DNA of 64,000 nucleotides from Lysobacter sp. (lineage in GTDB: Bacteria > Pseudomonadota > Gammaproteobacteria > Xanthomonadales > Xanthomonadaceae): contig JAHCAU010000008.1 of the NCBI GenBank assembly GCA_019634715.1, positions 144,768 through 208,767 on the forward strand. Direction: 5' to 3'. Position numbers and translations under genes: made by a program. A model generated the notes under the pieces. The model searched no databases, had not been told where the DNA came from, and worked only from the letters and a program-made list of their open reading frames with translations. Shown one piece after another: positions 36,517 through 45,893 of this stretch (position 1 is the stretch's first letter; every line of letters starts with the position of its first letter).

Positions 36517-37262
36517 GTGCAGTTGCCGTCGCCAATCAAGCCGCGCGCTCGACTGCGCACCCGGTGATCGAGACGCGCGCGCTCAGCAAGATCTACTCGC
36601 AGGGCACCGAGGCCGAGGTCGCCGCGCTGAAGGCGGTGGACCTGCGCATCGAACACGGCGAGTTCGTGGCGATCATGGGGCCGTCGGGTTCGGGCAAATC
36701 GACGCTGATGAACCTGATCGGCTGCCTCGACACGCCGACTTCCGGCACCTACCTGTGCGACGGCGTCGACGTGGCCACGCTGGACGCCGAGGAGCGCGCG
36801 GTGCTTCGCCGCGACAAGATCGGCTTCGTGTTCCAGGGCTTCAACCTGCTGGCGCGGATGAGCGCGCTGGACAACGTCGCGATGCCGCTGAGCTATGCGC
36901 GCGTTCCGGTCGCCGAGCGCCGCCGTCGTGCCAGCGAGGCGCTGGCCGCGGTCGGTCTGGGCGAGCGCATGCACCACAAGCCCAGCGAGCTGTCCGGTGG
37001 CCAGCAGCAGCGCGTGGCGATCGCGCGCGCGCTGATCCACCAGCCGCCGATCCTCATGGCCGACGAACCCACCGGCGCGCTCGATTCGCGCACCGGACAG
37101 GAAATCCTCGCCCTGTTCGAGCGCCTGCGCAGCGAGGGCCATACCATCATCCTCATCACCCACGATGCCGAAGTGGCCGCGCATGCGAACCGCACCTGCG
37201 TGATGCGCGACGGCGAACTGCACGACGAGGATGCCCCGGCCAGGGCGGAGGCGAACGCATGA
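36513..37262 (+). CDS. MacB-like ABC transporter ATPase
   Basis: ATP-binding subunit of a mechanotransmission-type (LolD/MacB-like) exporter (249 aa). Walker A GPSGSGKST near residue 58, FVFQGFNLLARMSALDNVAMPL, signature LSGGQQQRVAIARAL, Walker B LMADEPTGALDS and switch LITHD. The GTG at 36513 overlaps the adaptor stop. E. coli MacB fuses ATPase and permease; here they are separate polypeptides, as in YknYZ-like systems. Confidence 0.92.
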   Translation: MSAVAVANQAARSTAHPVIETRALSKIYSQGTEAEVAALKAVDLRIEHGEFVAIMGPSGSGKSTLMNLIGCLDTPTSGTYLCDGVDVATLDAEERAVLRRDKIGFVFQGFNLLARMSALDNVAMPLSYARVPVAERRRRASEALAAVGLGERMHHKPSELSGGQQQRVAIARALIHQPPILMADEPTGALDSRTGQEILALFERLRSEGHTIILITHDAEVAAHANRTCVMRDGELHDEDAPARAEANA

Positions 37263-38521
37263 GCGCGGCCCATCCGCAGGCGGGCGGCATGACCCTGCTC
37301 GAAGTGCTGCGCACCGCCGTGCATGCCCTGCGCGGCAACTGGCTGCGCAGCGCGCTGACCTCGCTGGGCGTGATCATCGGCATCGCCGCGGTGATCGTGA
37401 TGGTGTCCGTGGGCCAGGGCACGCAGGCGGAGATCGAGAAGATCGTCTCCGGCCTCGGCTCGCAGCGCCTGGACATCAATCCCGGCGCCGGACGCGGCTT
37501 CGGTGGCGTGCGCACCGGCGGCGGCAACTTCTTCACGCTCACCGAAGAAGACGCCGACGCGATCCGTCGCGAAGTGCCGGGCGTGCAGTACGTCAGCTCG
37601 CTGCTGCGCGGCGGCTCGCAGGTGATCTTCGCCGAGAACAACTGGGCGACGAGCTGGCAGGGCGTGGAGCCCGACTGGTTCGCGATCAACGGCTGGGAGA
37701 TCGCCAGCGGCCCGGGCTTCGAATCAAGCGATTACGGCGGCGGCAAGTCCGCGATCATCGGCGAGACGGTGCGCCGGGAGCTGTTCGGCGAGGAAGAGGC
37801 GGTCGGCCAGACCATCCGGGTCGGTCGCGTGCCGTTCACCGTGGTCGGCACGCTCAAGTCCAAGGGGCAGGGCGGCTTCGGCCAGGACCAGGACGACCTG
37901 GTGGTGATCCCGCTGCAGACCGCGCGTCGGCGCCTGAACACCAACAGCTTCCTCTCGGCCGGCTCGGTGCAGCAGATCGCGGTCGGCGTGTCCTCGCCGG
38001 ACGGGCTGTCGACCGCGCAGGCCGAGATCGAAGCCCTGCTGCGCCAGCGACACAAGATCCAGCCCGGCGCCGAGGACGACTTCAACGTGCGCAACCTCGC
38101 CGAGATCGTCGCCACCCGTACCCAGACGACCAAGCTGATGTCCTGGCTGCTCGGTGCGGTCGCCGGCATTTCGCTGATCGTCGGCGGCATCGGCATCATG
38201 AACATCATGCTGGTGTCGGTGACCGAGCGCATCCGCGAGATCGGCCTGCGCATGGCCGTCGGCGCGGGTCCGCGCGACATCCGCCGGCAGTTCCTTGCCG
38301 AAGCCATGCTGATCTCGCTGATCGGCGGCGTGATCGGGATCGCGATCGGCGTGGTCGGCGCACTGGCGGTGAGCCGGATCGGCGCACTGCCGGTGGCGCT
38401 GAACAGCCAGGTGATCGGCCTCGCCGCCGGCTTCTCGATCGCCACCGGCCTGTTCTTCGGCTACTACCCGGCGAGCAAGGCGGCGAAGCTCGATCCGATC
38501 GAAGCGCTGCGGCAGCAGTAG
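37259..38521 (+). CDS. MacB-like ABC transporter permease
   Basis: Four-helix permease (420 aa): helix 1 near 35-55 (LGVIIGIAAVIVMVSVG), a large periplasmic domain (about 60-285) with TLTEEDADAI and VQYVSSLL, and helices 2-4 near 300-410 (IMNIMLVSVTERIREIGLRMAVGA is the coupling region, in part). C-terminal YPASKAAKLDPIEALR is diagnostic. Together with the two preceding genes it forms a coupled exporter operon; no TolC gene is in the window. Confidence 0.92.
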   Translation: MSAAHPQAGGMTLLEVLRTAVHALRGNWLRSALTSLGVIIGIAAVIVMVSVGQGTQAEIEKIVSGLGSQRLDINPGAGRGFGGVRTGGGNFFTLTEEDADAIRREVPGVQYVSSLLRGGSQVIFAENNWATSWQGVEPDWFAINGWEIASGPGFESSDYGGGKSAIIGETVRRELFGEEEAVGQTIRVGRVPFTVVGTLKSKGQGGFGQDQDDLVVIPLQTARRRLNTNSFLSAGSVQQIAVGVSSPDGLSTAQAEIEALLRQRHKIQPGAEDDFNVRNLAEIVATRTQTTKLMSWLLGAVAGISLIVGGIGIMNIMLVSVTERIREIGLRMAVGAGPRDIRRQFLAEAMLISLIGGVIGIAIGVVGALAVSRIGALPVALNSQVIGLAAGFSIATGLFFGYYPASKAAKLDPIEALRQQ

Positions 38522-38602
38522 GATCGCTCCTGCGAACAGCGAAAGGCGTTGAAGTCTGCGCAGTGCTGCCCGGGCTGCGTCTCTCCGCTCGACGATGACG
38601 GA

Positions 38603-38627
38603 CAGCGGATCTTCGATCCGCTCTACA
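38603..38627. repeat. REP unit, family B, solo
   Basis: CAGCGGATCTTCGATCCGCT with CTACA following, the same palindrome as at 46978 and related to 34324. It lies in the 156-base gap after the permease gene; nothing else is seen in this gap. Confidence 0.8.
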
Positions 38628-38677
38628 AGGGCGGGACGCAGGGGCTATGCTTCGGCATCCGCCGCCCGGAGTGTCCG

Positions 38678-39739
38678 ATGCGCCCGCTGCTTGCCCTCTG
38701 CCTTGCCGTCGCCACCATGACCGCCCACGCCCAGCACCGTCCCGAGAACAGCCCGTATCCCGACAATCCGATGCCGGAAAAAGCGATGACGGGACGGACC
38801 GCCCTCGTCATCCACGGCGGCGCGGGCGTGATCGAACGCGACAAGCTGCCGCTGGATCTGGAGCGCGCGATCCGCGCCGACCTCGACCGCGCGCTCGATG
38901 CCGGCCATGCCGTGCTGGCGCGCGGCGGCGATGCCCTCGACGCGGTCGAGGCCGCGATCCTCGTGCTGGAGGAATCGCCGCACTTCAACGCCGGCAAGGG
39001 CGCGGTCTACGACGCCGAAGGCGGTCACCAGCTCGACGCCTCGGTGATGGAAGGCCACACCCGTCGGGCCGGCGCTGTGGCCGGCGTGACCACGGTGCGC
39101 AATCCGATCAGGCTGGCGCGCGCGGTCATGGCGCGCAGCCCGCACGTGATGCTGGCCGGTGCCGGTGCGGAAGCCTTCGCCGACACCCTGAAGGACATCG
39201 AGCGCGTGCCGAACACCTGGTTCGACACCGAGCATCGCCGCAGGCAGCTCGAAGACGCGAAGGCCCGCGCGCAGCGCCAGGCCGGCAACGACCTGCGCGG
39301 CACCTATTTCGGCACGGTCGGCGCGGTCGCGCTGGATCGCAACGGCCGCATCGCCGCCGGCACTTCCACCGGCGGCATGACCAACAAGCGCTGGAGCCGC
39401 ATCGGCGATTCGCCGGTGATCGGCGCCGGCACCTGGGCCGACGACCGCTGCGGCGTGTCCGGCACCGGCTGGGGCGAGTTCTTCATCCGCGCCGCGGTCG
39501 CGCACGACATCTGCGCGCGCGTGGCCTATCGCGGCGACAGCCTCGCCGAGGCCGCCGACGCAGTGATCAACGGTGTCGTGCCGGAACTGGGCGGCGACGG
39601 CGGCATCATCGCCCTCGACAATGCCGGCAACATCGCCATGCCCTTCAACACCAGCGGCATGTACCGCGGCTGGGTCAAGCCCGACGGCAGCCGCGGCACT
39701 GCGGTGTTCGGCGACGGCGACGACGCACCGGCCCGCTGA
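38678..39739 (+). CDS. Isoaspartyl peptidase/L-asparaginase with signal peptide
   Basis: Plant-type Ntn-hydrolase that autocleaves and then hydrolyses isoaspartyl dipeptides and asparagine (353 aa). Residues 1-18 are a signal peptide, so it acts in the periplasm or outside. IHGGAGVI near 45, NAGKGAVYDAEGGHQLDAS near 104 and the autocleavage site before Thr213 (YFGTVGAVALD) identify the family; GTSTGGMTNKRWSRIGDSP holds further substrate contacts. The ATG at 38678 begins the signal peptide. Confidence 0.92.
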   Translation: MRPLLALCLAVATMTAHAQHRPENSPYPDNPMPEKAMTGRTALVIHGGAGVIERDKLPLDLERAIRADLDRALDAGHAVLARGGDALDAVEAAILVLEESPHFNAGKGAVYDAEGGHQLDASVMEGHTRRAGAVAGVTTVRNPIRLARAVMARSPHVMLAGAGAEAFADTLKDIERVPNTWFDTEHRRRQLEDAKARAQRQAGNDLRGTYFGTVGAVALDRNGRIAAGTSTGGMTNKRWSRIGDSPVIGAGTWADDRCGVSGTGWGEFFIRAAVAHDICARVAYRGDSLAEAADAVINGVVPELGGDGGIIALDNAGNIAMPFNTSGMYRGWVKPDGSRGTAVFGDGDDAPAR

Positions 39740-39763
39740 CGCCGCACCGACACGGGCATCGCG

Positions 39764-40405
39764 ATGGATGTCGGCGCCTACCGGCGGCTGCGCAGCGAGG
39801 CCAGGCGGCACGTGCGCGACGCGACCGATGCCGACGACCTCGTCCAGGATGCGCTGCTGGTCGCGCTGGAGCAGGGCCGCGATCCGCTCGATGCGACCTC
39901 CCTGCCGTGGCTGTCGGGCGTGATCCGCCATCGCGCCGCGATGCAGGCGCGCAGCGCGATCCGTCGCCGCCGCCGCGATGCGGCCTTCGCCATCGCAGCG
40001 GACGAGGCGACCCCTTCCCCAGCCACGCCAGGGTCGACGATCGCCGCCCGTGCGCTGCTCGCGCGCCTGCCGCCCGCGGCGCGACGCGTGGCGGTGCTGG
40101 CCCTGCACGGGCTCGCTGCCGACGAGATCCGCTGGATCCTCGGCATCCGCGACACCGCCTTCCGCCAGCGCCTGACCTGCATCCGCAAGGCGCTCGGCGC
40201 GATGTCGCCCGCGCAGCGCGCCGAAGCCATCGCCCTGGCCTACGTGCGCGACCCCGCGCGCAGCGTCGATCTGCAGTTCGGCCAGGTCCGGCGCGCGCTG
40301 AAGGCCGCACTCGGCGGGCGTCCCGGCCTGGGCAGCCACGATCCGGACGGCCACCTGCTGGTGCTGCGCGGCCGCGCTCACGTTTCGCCCGGTGGCGGCA
40401 ACTGA
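39764..40405 (+). CDS. ECF-like RNA polymerase sigma factor
   Basis: A 213-aa protein with sigma region 2 at about 10-75 (DATDADDLVQDALLVALEQG, then LPWLSGVIRHRA) and region 4 at about 110-155 (LPPAARRVAVLALHGLAADE, IRWILGIRDTAFRQRL). The linker is Arg-rich (IRRRRRDAAF). The last 45 residues have no match I know. No anti-sigma gene is adjacent; the VOC gene follows 64 bases later. Promoter specificity is unknown. Confidence 0.8.
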   Translation: MDVGAYRRLRSEARRHVRDATDADDLVQDALLVALEQGRDPLDATSLPWLSGVIRHRAAMQARSAIRRRRRDAAFAIAADEATPSPATPGSTIAARALLARLPPAARRVAVLALHGLAADEIRWILGIRDTAFRQRLTCIRKALGAMSPAQRAEAIALAYVRDPARSVDLQFGQVRRALKAALGGRPGLGSHDPDGHLLVLRGRAHVSPGGGN

Positions 40406-40469
40406 CAGGTCGACGGGACGCCGCGAAGCGGCCCGTCGCCCTTCCTTCATTCCAATCAGGAGTCTTCCC

Positions 40470-40853
40470 ATGCTCGGCCAAGCCAAAGTCGGCGCCATCG
40501 TGTTCTTCGTCGGCGTCCTCGAACGCAGCGTCGCCTTCTATCGCGACACCCTGGGTCTGCCGATCGCCGAACTCGAGGGCCACGACGGTCCGTTCGCCCT
40601 CGCCGAACTCGGCGATCTCAGCCTGGTCTTCATCCAGCGCCCGGCGAAGGCCGGCGACAGCCCGGTGGTGGTCTTCGCGCTGGAGGGCGGCATCGACGAC
40701 TGCGCAGAAGCCCTGGCGGCGAAAGGCGTGGAGATCGTGGTGCCGGTCAGCGAAGCGCCCGATGGCGGTCTCACGATGGATTTCCTCGATCCCGACCGCA
40801 ACGTGCTGAGCCTGTACCAGTCCGAAGGCGCGCCGCGTCGCAACGCCGGCTGA
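40470..40853 (+). CDS. VOC family (glyoxalase/bleomycin-resistance fold) protein
   Basis: A 127-aa two-module beta-alpha-beta protein: VGAIVFFVGVLERSVAFYRD with TLGLPI at the start and MDFLDPDRNVLSLYQ at the end. The potential metal ligand near the C-terminal Asp/Leu-Tyr differs from classical glyoxalase I. TCAGGAG precedes the ATG at 40470. Its place after a sigma-factor gene is a recurring arrangement in some ECF groups; substrate unknown. Confidence 0.85.
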   Translation: MLGQAKVGAIVFFVGVLERSVAFYRDTLGLPIAELEGHDGPFALAELGDLSLVFIQRPAKAGDSPVVVFALEGGIDDCAEALAAKGVEIVVPVSEAPDGGLTMDFLDPDRNVLSLYQSEGAPRRNAG

Positions 40854-40916
40854 GCTGAGGCGCATCGAGAGCCGAGGCGTGGCGGGCCGCCAATGCCCGC
40901 CACGCAGCGTGTCGCG

Positions 40917-41276
40917 CTACAGCAGCTTGATCCTGTCCAGCACCTTGTCGACCAGGCCGAGGAATTTGCTGGTCGCCTTGATGATGTCGCGCACCTTGTC
41001 GGCCTGGGCGATGGCGGTCTTCAGGTCGGCGCTGGCGGCGATCACGCTCTGCAGATTGTCGTCGATCTGCGCCGTGGTCTGCTTGAACAGCAGGCCGCCG
41101 CTGATCATCACGCGGAAGTTGATCTCCTGCATCTCGCGCACGATCGCATCGGCATCGTCGGCCGAGGTCACCGTCGCCAGGCGGTCGGACAGGGCCTGGT
41201 GCTGGGCGATCAGGATGTCGTGCAGTTGCTTGGTTTCGCTGTTGATCGCGCTCTGGTTGCTGATCACCGCATTCAT
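40917..41276 (-). CDS. Helical protein of unknown function coupled to a lipoprotein
   Basis: A 119-aa, almost entirely helical protein without signal peptide. Heptad-like segments run through ETKQLHDILIAQHQALSDRL and LQSVIAASADLKTAIAQADK, with one hydrophobic patch FRVMISGGLLF in the middle and a basic amphipathic end KFLGLVDKVLDRIKLL. No family recognised. Its ATG overlaps the stop of the upstream lipoprotein gene (ATGA), so the two probably act together. Confidence 0.68.
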   Translation of the reverse strand: MNAVISNQSAINSETKQLHDILIAQHQALSDRLATVTSADDADAIVREMQEINFRVMISGGLLFKQTTAQIDDNLQSVIAASADLKTAIAQADKVRDIIKATSKFLGLVDKVLDRIKLL

Positions 41277-42232
41277 GGCGTGCCTCCCTGTTGGCCGTTC
41301 TGCGTCGACGCGCGTTGCTTGCGGATCGCCTCCACCTGGGCGCGGTAAGCGACGTATTCGCGCTGCACCAGGTCGATCAGGCCCTGCGCGCCATCGTTGC
41401 GACCTGCGGCCAGTTCGGCGTGCGCTGCCGCGAGCAGGCCCAGCGAGCGCCTGAGCGCCGCAAGCGAAGCGTCCTGTGCGTCGCGCTGGTCCATCGTCGC
41501 GACGTACTGCTGCACCACGGTGCGCTTCGCATCCTTGCCGGTCGCGCGCAGGAAATCGACCGAGATCCGGCCCAGCATCGTCTGCCAGGTGTTGCGCACC
41601 ACGCTGCGCACGCCGCTGTTCGGGTCGGCGCCGATGGCCGTCATCATGGTCGAGAAGGTGGCCTGGATGCCCGGATCGGCGGTGCGGATCGCCTGCATCG
41701 CGTCCTTCTCCACCTTGATCTGCAGGAGCAGGCCGCCGAGCGTGGCGAAGCCGCCGGCCACGCCGGCCGGCAGTTGCCGGTCGTCGAGCGCGCCGATGGT
41801 CTCGCCGAGTTTCACCAGTTCCTGCTGCACGTCGTCGCGACGCTGCGGGTCCAGCAGCTTCTCCAGCGAAGCGGCGTAGGCATCGATCACCGCGAAAGCC
41901 CGGCTCCATTTCGCGGTGTCCTCGTCGCCGAGCACGGTCAGGAATTCGCCTTCGTTCAGCGTCGGCTGGCCGACCGCGCGCTCGATCTGCTGCTGGCGCA
42001 AGAAGGTGTTGATGTCGGAGAAGGCCTGCGCGGTCTGCTGGTTCGCGGTGGCCGCGCCCTGGCGGAACTGCGGGATCTGCGCGCGGTCGGGGGTGCTGGC
42101 GCAACCGCCGAGCAGGCCCAGGGCGAACACGAGGGCGAGCGCCCGGGCGCGGAGTCGGGGCTGGCGGAGCCGGGTATGGCGGAGCAGGGCGGGCGCAAGG
42201 GCGCCCGCGCGGAGAAGCGGCATCGGGTGCAT
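41273..42232 (-). CDS. Helical lipoprotein of unknown function
   Basis: A 319-aa protein with a signal peptide and lipobox LGLLGGCAS near residue 40, then a mostly helical body (QTAQAFSDINTFLRQQQIER and RRSLGLLAAAHAELAAGRND among others). The ATG at 42232 (or 42223) gives a normal lipoprotein N-terminus; the frame extends to 42454 without support. The Gln/Ala/Leu-rich helices and the coupled small helical protein suggest a two-component envelope assembly; I cannot name the family. Confidence 0.7.
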   Translation of the reverse strand: MHPMPLLRAGALAPALLRHTRLRQPRLRARALALVFALGLLGGCASTPDRAQIPQFRQGAATANQQTAQAFSDINTFLRQQQIERAVGQPTLNEGEFLTVLGDEDTAKWSRAFAVIDAYAASLEKLLDPQRRDDVQQELVKLGETIGALDDRQLPAGVAGGFATLGGLLLQIKVEKDAMQAIRTADPGIQATFSTMMTAIGADPNSGVRSVVRNTWQTMLGRISVDFLRATGKDAKRTVVQQYVATMDQRDAQDASLAALRRSLGLLAAAHAELAAGRNDGAQGLIDLVQREYVAYRAQVEAIRKQRASTQNGQQGGTP

Positions 42233-42517
42233 CGGAAGGTGGTCCCCTGTCGATCCTTGGCGCGTCCAGACTGCGGCCGCCGCGCCGGTACGGCCGGCCT
42301 GCGTGACGAAGTCGATGCTAGCAGGTGGCGCGGCGGGGCCGTAAGCGGGCTCCGGCACGCATGCATGCGGTCTCGCGGTCCGGCCGGGCACGCCGTCACC
42401 GGGCAGGATCGGGGATGTGGCAAAATCGCCTGCCTCCGCCGCCTCGCCCCCCACCCCCCATGCCGGTTACCGACCCGCGCCACCGCAATCGCGTTCCGAC
42501 CGGGAGCGCCCGCTGAC

Positions 42518-42898
42518 ATGGCCGACAACACCGGGCACCTGCCGCGCACGCCGGGGCGCATCCTCAAGGCCACGATCTGGTCCCTGCAGGGGCTGCGCGC
42601 GGCCTGGCTGCACGAATCCTCGTTCCGGCTCGAGGTCTACCTGTTCGTCGTTCTCGCGCCGCTGGCCTGCTGGCTGGTCGAGGGGCCGATCGAACGCGCG
42701 CTCATGATCGGCAGCTGCCTGCTGGTGATGGCCGCCGAACTGCTCAATTCGGCGATCGAGGCCGTCATCGAACGCTACGGCCCCGAATTCCACGAGCTGG
42801 CCGGCCGCGCCAAGGACATGGGCTCGGCGGCGGTGTTCGTGCTCATGATGAACGTGCTGCTGGTCTGGGGCCTGATCCTGGCCGACCGCTACCTCTGA
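42518..42898 (+). CDS. dgkA: Diacylglycerol kinase DgkA
   Basis: Integral membrane kinase that recycles diacylglycerol to phosphatidic acid (126 aa). Three helices; the catalytic region EVYLFVV...AAELLNSAIEAVIERYGPEFHELAGRAKDMGSAAV, here cited in parts, contains ELLNSAIE and KDMGSAAV, the diagnostic motifs. The N-terminal amphipathic part is TPGRILKATIWSLQGLRAAW. ATG at 42518. The 285-base gap upstream holds nothing I can support. Confidence 0.93.
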   Translation: MADNTGHLPRTPGRILKATIWSLQGLRAAWLHESSFRLEVYLFVVLAPLACWLVEGPIERALMIGSCLLVMAAELLNSAIEAVIERYGPEFHELAGRAKDMGSAAVFVLMMNVLLVWGLILADRYL

Positions 42899-42962
42899 TC
42901 CTCCCCAGACCCTCTTCGAGGCGCCGCCCGCGCCCGCAACGCTTCCCCGGGAAAACCAAGCA

Positions 42963-43697
42963 ATGCTGGAACTGATTTCCGATCCGCAGACGTGGATCAC
43001 CCTCATCACCCTGAGCGCGATCGAGATCGTGCTGGGCATCGACAACCTGGTGTTCATCTCCATCGCCGTGTCCAGGCTGCCGTACGCGCAGCGCGAGAAG
43101 GCGCGCAAGTTCGGCATCGCGGTCGCCTGCATCACGCGCATCGGTCTGCTGCTGACCCTGGCCTGGCTGGCGGGCTTGACCTACGACCTGTTCAGCGTGC
43201 TCGGCCACGGCTTCTCGGTGCGCGACCTGGTACTGATCCTCGGCGGCGCGTTCCTGCTGGTGAAGGGCACGAAGGAGATCCGCGACATCGTCAGCGGACG
43301 CGGCGAGGAAGAGGACATCAACACCCGGCCGGTGACCGTGTTCTGGGGCGTCATCGCCCAGATCGCCGTGATCGACATCGTGTTCTCGCTCGACTCGGTG
43401 ATCGCTGCGGTCGGCATGGCCAACCAGACGCCGGTGATGGTGGCCGCGATCCTGCTGGCGGTGGCGGTGATGCTGCTGGCGGCGACCCCGCTGGGCAAGT
43501 TCATCGATCGCAACCCGACCGTGAAGATGCTGGCGCTGGCCTTCATCGTGCTGGTCGGCGCCTTCCTGGTCGCCGAAGGTTTCGAGGCCCATGTGCCCAA
43601 GGGCTACATCTACTTCGCGATGGGTTTCTCGGCCGCAGTCGAGGGCTTGAACCTCTGGACGAAGAAGCGGTCCCAGGAGCGCCTGCTGCCGGATTGA
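42963..43697 (+). CDS. TerC family integral membrane protein
   Basis: A 244-aa, seven-helix membrane protein. Two acidic repeats mark TerC: EIVLGIDNLVFISI near residue 20 and DIVFSLDSVIAAVGMANQTP near 137, whose Asp residues are proposed to handle metal ions; members have been linked to tellurite resistance and to manganese export. FLLVKGTKEI and AVEGLNLW are further signatures. Monocistronic in appearance. Confidence 0.9.
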   Translation: MLELISDPQTWITLITLSAIEIVLGIDNLVFISIAVSRLPYAQREKARKFGIAVACITRIGLLLTLAWLAGLTYDLFSVLGHGFSVRDLVLILGGAFLLVKGTKEIRDIVSGRGEEEDINTRPVTVFWGVIAQIAVIDIVFSLDSVIAAVGMANQTPVMVAAILLAVAVMLLAATPLGKFIDRNPTVKMLALAFIVLVGAFLVAEGFEAHVPKGYIYFAMGFSAAVEGLNLWTKKRSQERLLPD

Positions 43698-43797
43698 AGC
43701 CGGTCCGATGCGGCAAGTCCGGCGAGACGGCCCAATGACAGTTCCCATCGCATCGTTCGCAACGCGCTGCGCACCGCCCACACCGAGGAGATCATCG

Positions 43798-44127
43798 ATG
43801 CATGTCCGTACCCCGCTCATCGCCCTGGCGCTCGCCGCCGTACTGACGGGCTGCACTTCCGGGTCGAACGCGCCCGATCCGACCGCCGCCGAGGCCGCGG
43901 AGGCGGCTGACAGCGCGGGCACCGCAGCGGCGGATCCGGCGGCACCCGCGATGCCGGCGGCGCCGATCTCCGGCCCGGAAGCCGGTGCGGCACCCGCCGA
44001 TGCCGCCGCCGCACCGCGCCCGCAGGCGCTTCCGGCCTCCGATGGCCCGGTTCCGCTCGACCCGGCCAAGGCGCCACCGCCGCCGCAGCCTGTGCAGCAG
44101 CCTTCCGCGACCCCGTCCGCGCAGTGA
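43798..44127 (+). CDS. Ala/Pro-rich low-complexity lipoprotein
   Basis: A 109-aa protein with lipoprotein signal and lipobox AVLTGCTS (Cys near 19), followed by about 90 residues made mostly of Ala, Pro, Asp and Glu ([20 protein letters not shown]). Likely an unstructured surface or periplasmic tether. GAGGAG precedes the ATG. The low-complexity body makes homology uninformative; it could also be a poorly conserved ORF, though the lipobox argues for a real gene. Upstream of lgt, the enzyme that would lipidate it. Confidence 0.65.
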   Translation: MHVRTPLIALALAAVLTGCTSGSNAPDPTAAEAAEAADSAGTAAADPAAPAMPAAPISGPEAGAAPADAAAAPRPQALPASDGPVPLDPAKAPPPPQPVQQPSATPSAQ

Positions 44128-44200
44128 CGCGATCTCCCCGAACGGGCCGGATCCATCCCGTTCGCCTGTCCGCCGTCCCGCACGCCATGTCGCCTCGCCC

Positions 44201-45073
44201 ATGACCTTCCTGCACCAGCTCGACCCCGTCCTGATCGCGTTCGGGGAGTTCAAGGTCCACTGGTACGGCCTGATGTACCTGCTGGGCTTCACCGCAGCGT
44301 GGTTCCTCGGCCGCAGTCGCGTGCGCGCCGGCCGCCTGCCCGGGATCACCGAGCAGGCCTACAGCGACCTGCTGTTCTACAGCATGCTCGGCGTGATCTT
44401 CGGCGCGCGCATCGGTTACGTCCTCCTCTACGATCTCGACGCCTACATCGCCGATCCGCTGCAGATCCTGCGGATATGGCAGGGCGGCATGAGTTTCCAC
44501 GGGGGCCTGGTCGGCGTGCTCGCCGCATCGCTGTGGTGGGCGCGCAAGCACCGCATGCATGTCTTCGACATCGTCGATTTCGTCGCGCCGCTGGTGCCGC
44601 CGGGGCTCGGCTTCGGGCGGCTCGGCAACTTCATCAACGGCGAGCTGTGGGGCAAGTACACCGAGGCGGGCTGGGGCGTGATCTTCCCGCATGCCGAGGA
44701 CAAGCTCGCGGGCCTGCCCGCCGCACAGCTCGACGCCATGCACGCCACCGGCATGCTCGACCAGTTCGCGCGCCATCCGTCGCAGCTGTACCAGTTCACC
44801 CTCGAAGGCGTGGTGCTGTTCTGCGCGCTGTGGTGGTTCTCGCGCAGGCCGCGGCCGCGCTATGCCGTCGCCGGCCTGTTCGCGCTGCTCTACGGCTGTT
44901 TCCGCTTCCTGGTGGAATTCGTCCGCGTGCCGGATTCGCAGATCGGCTACCTGGCCTTCGACTGGCTGACCATGGGCCAGGTCCTGAGCCTGCCGTTGAT
45001 CCTGCTCGGCGCGACGCTGCTGTGGCTGTCGCGCCGGGCGCCGACCCTGCAGCCCCAAGGCACCGCCGGCTGA
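44201..45073 (+). CDS. lgt: Prolipoprotein diacylglyceryl transferase Lgt, copy 1
   Basis: Inner-membrane enzyme that attaches diacylglycerol to the lipobox cysteine (290 aa). FHGGLVGV (catalytic-region His), [13 protein letters not shown] (Lgt signature with essential Arg and Asn), HPSQLYQ and [11 protein letters not shown] are all present. Followed closely by thyA, the usual lgt-thyA order in gamma-proteobacteria. A second, more divergent Lgt is at 60039. ATG at 44201. Confidence 0.95.
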   Translation: MTFLHQLDPVLIAFGEFKVHWYGLMYLLGFTAAWFLGRSRVRAGRLPGITEQAYSDLLFYSMLGVIFGARIGYVLLYDLDAYIADPLQILRIWQGGMSFHGGLVGVLAASLWWARKHRMHVFDIVDFVAPLVPPGLGFGRLGNFINGELWGKYTEAGWGVIFPHAEDKLAGLPAAQLDAMHATGMLDQFARHPSQLYQFTLEGVVLFCALWWFSRRPRPRYAVAGLFALLYGCFRFLVEFVRVPDSQIGYLAFDWLTMGQVLSLPLILLGATLLWLSRRAPTLQPQGTAG

Positions 45074-45098
45074 CGCCCCCCGACATGACAGGCGACGC

Positions 45099-45893
45099 AT
45101 GAAACAGTACCTCGACCTCCTGCAGCACGTGCTCGATCGCGGCACCGAGAAGGCCGACCGCACCGGCACCGGCACGCGCAGCGTGTTCGGGTGGCAGATG
45201 CGGTTCGACCTGCGCGAAGGCTTCCCGCTGGTCACCACCAAGAAGCTGCACCTGCGCTCGATCGTGCACGAGTTGCTGTGGTTCCTGAAGGGCGAGACGA
45301 GCATCGCCTATCTCAAGGACCACAAGGTCAGCATCTGGGACGAGTGGGCCGACGAGCAGGGCGAACTCGGCCCGGTCTACGGCAAGCAGTGGCGGCGCTG
45401 GGCCGGCGCGGACGGCATCGAGATCGACCAGATCCGCTGGGTGGTCGACGAGATCAGGCGCAATCCCGATTCGCGCCGGCTCATCGTCAGCGCCTGGAAT
45501 GTCGCCGACCTGCCGCGCATGGCGCTGATGCCCTGCCACACGATGTTCCAGTTCTACGTCGCCGACGGAAGGCTCAGCTGCCAGCTCTACCAGCGCAGCG
45601 GCGACATCTTCCTCGGCGTGCCGTTCAACATCGCCAGCTACGCGCTGCTCACGCACATGGTCGCGCAGGTCTGCGACCTGGAGGTCGGCGACTTCGTGCA
45701 CACCCTCGGCGACGCGCACCTGTATTCGAACCATTTCGAACAGGCCCGCGAACAGTTGTCGCGCGAACCGCGTGCGCTGCCGACGCTGCGCCTGAATCCG
45801 GCGGTGAAGGACATCTTCGGCTTCGCCTACGACGACATCGCCATCGAGGGCTACGACCCGCATCCGGCGATCAAGGCACCGGTGGCGGTGTGA
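45099..45893 (+). CDS. thyA: Thymidylate synthase ThyA
   Basis: Converts dUMP and methylene-tetrahydrofolate to dTMP and dihydrofolate (264 aa, same length as E. coli). Catalytic Cys146 in [34 protein letters not shown] and the start [15 protein letters not shown] are diagnostic. The stop overlaps the GTG of the small lipoprotein gene, and folA follows, so the dihydrofolate produced is recycled by the same operon. Confidence 0.96.
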   Translation: MKQYLDLLQHVLDRGTEKADRTGTGTRSVFGWQMRFDLREGFPLVTTKKLHLRSIVHELLWFLKGETSIAYLKDHKVSIWDEWADEQGELGPVYGKQWRRWAGADGIEIDQIRWVVDEIRRNPDSRRLIVSAWNVADLPRMALMPCHTMFQFYVADGRLSCQLYQRSGDIFLGVPFNIASYALLTHMVAQVCDLEVGDFVHTLGDAHLYSNHFEQAREQLSREPRALPTLRLNPAVKDIFGFAYDDIAIEGYDPHPAIKAPVAV

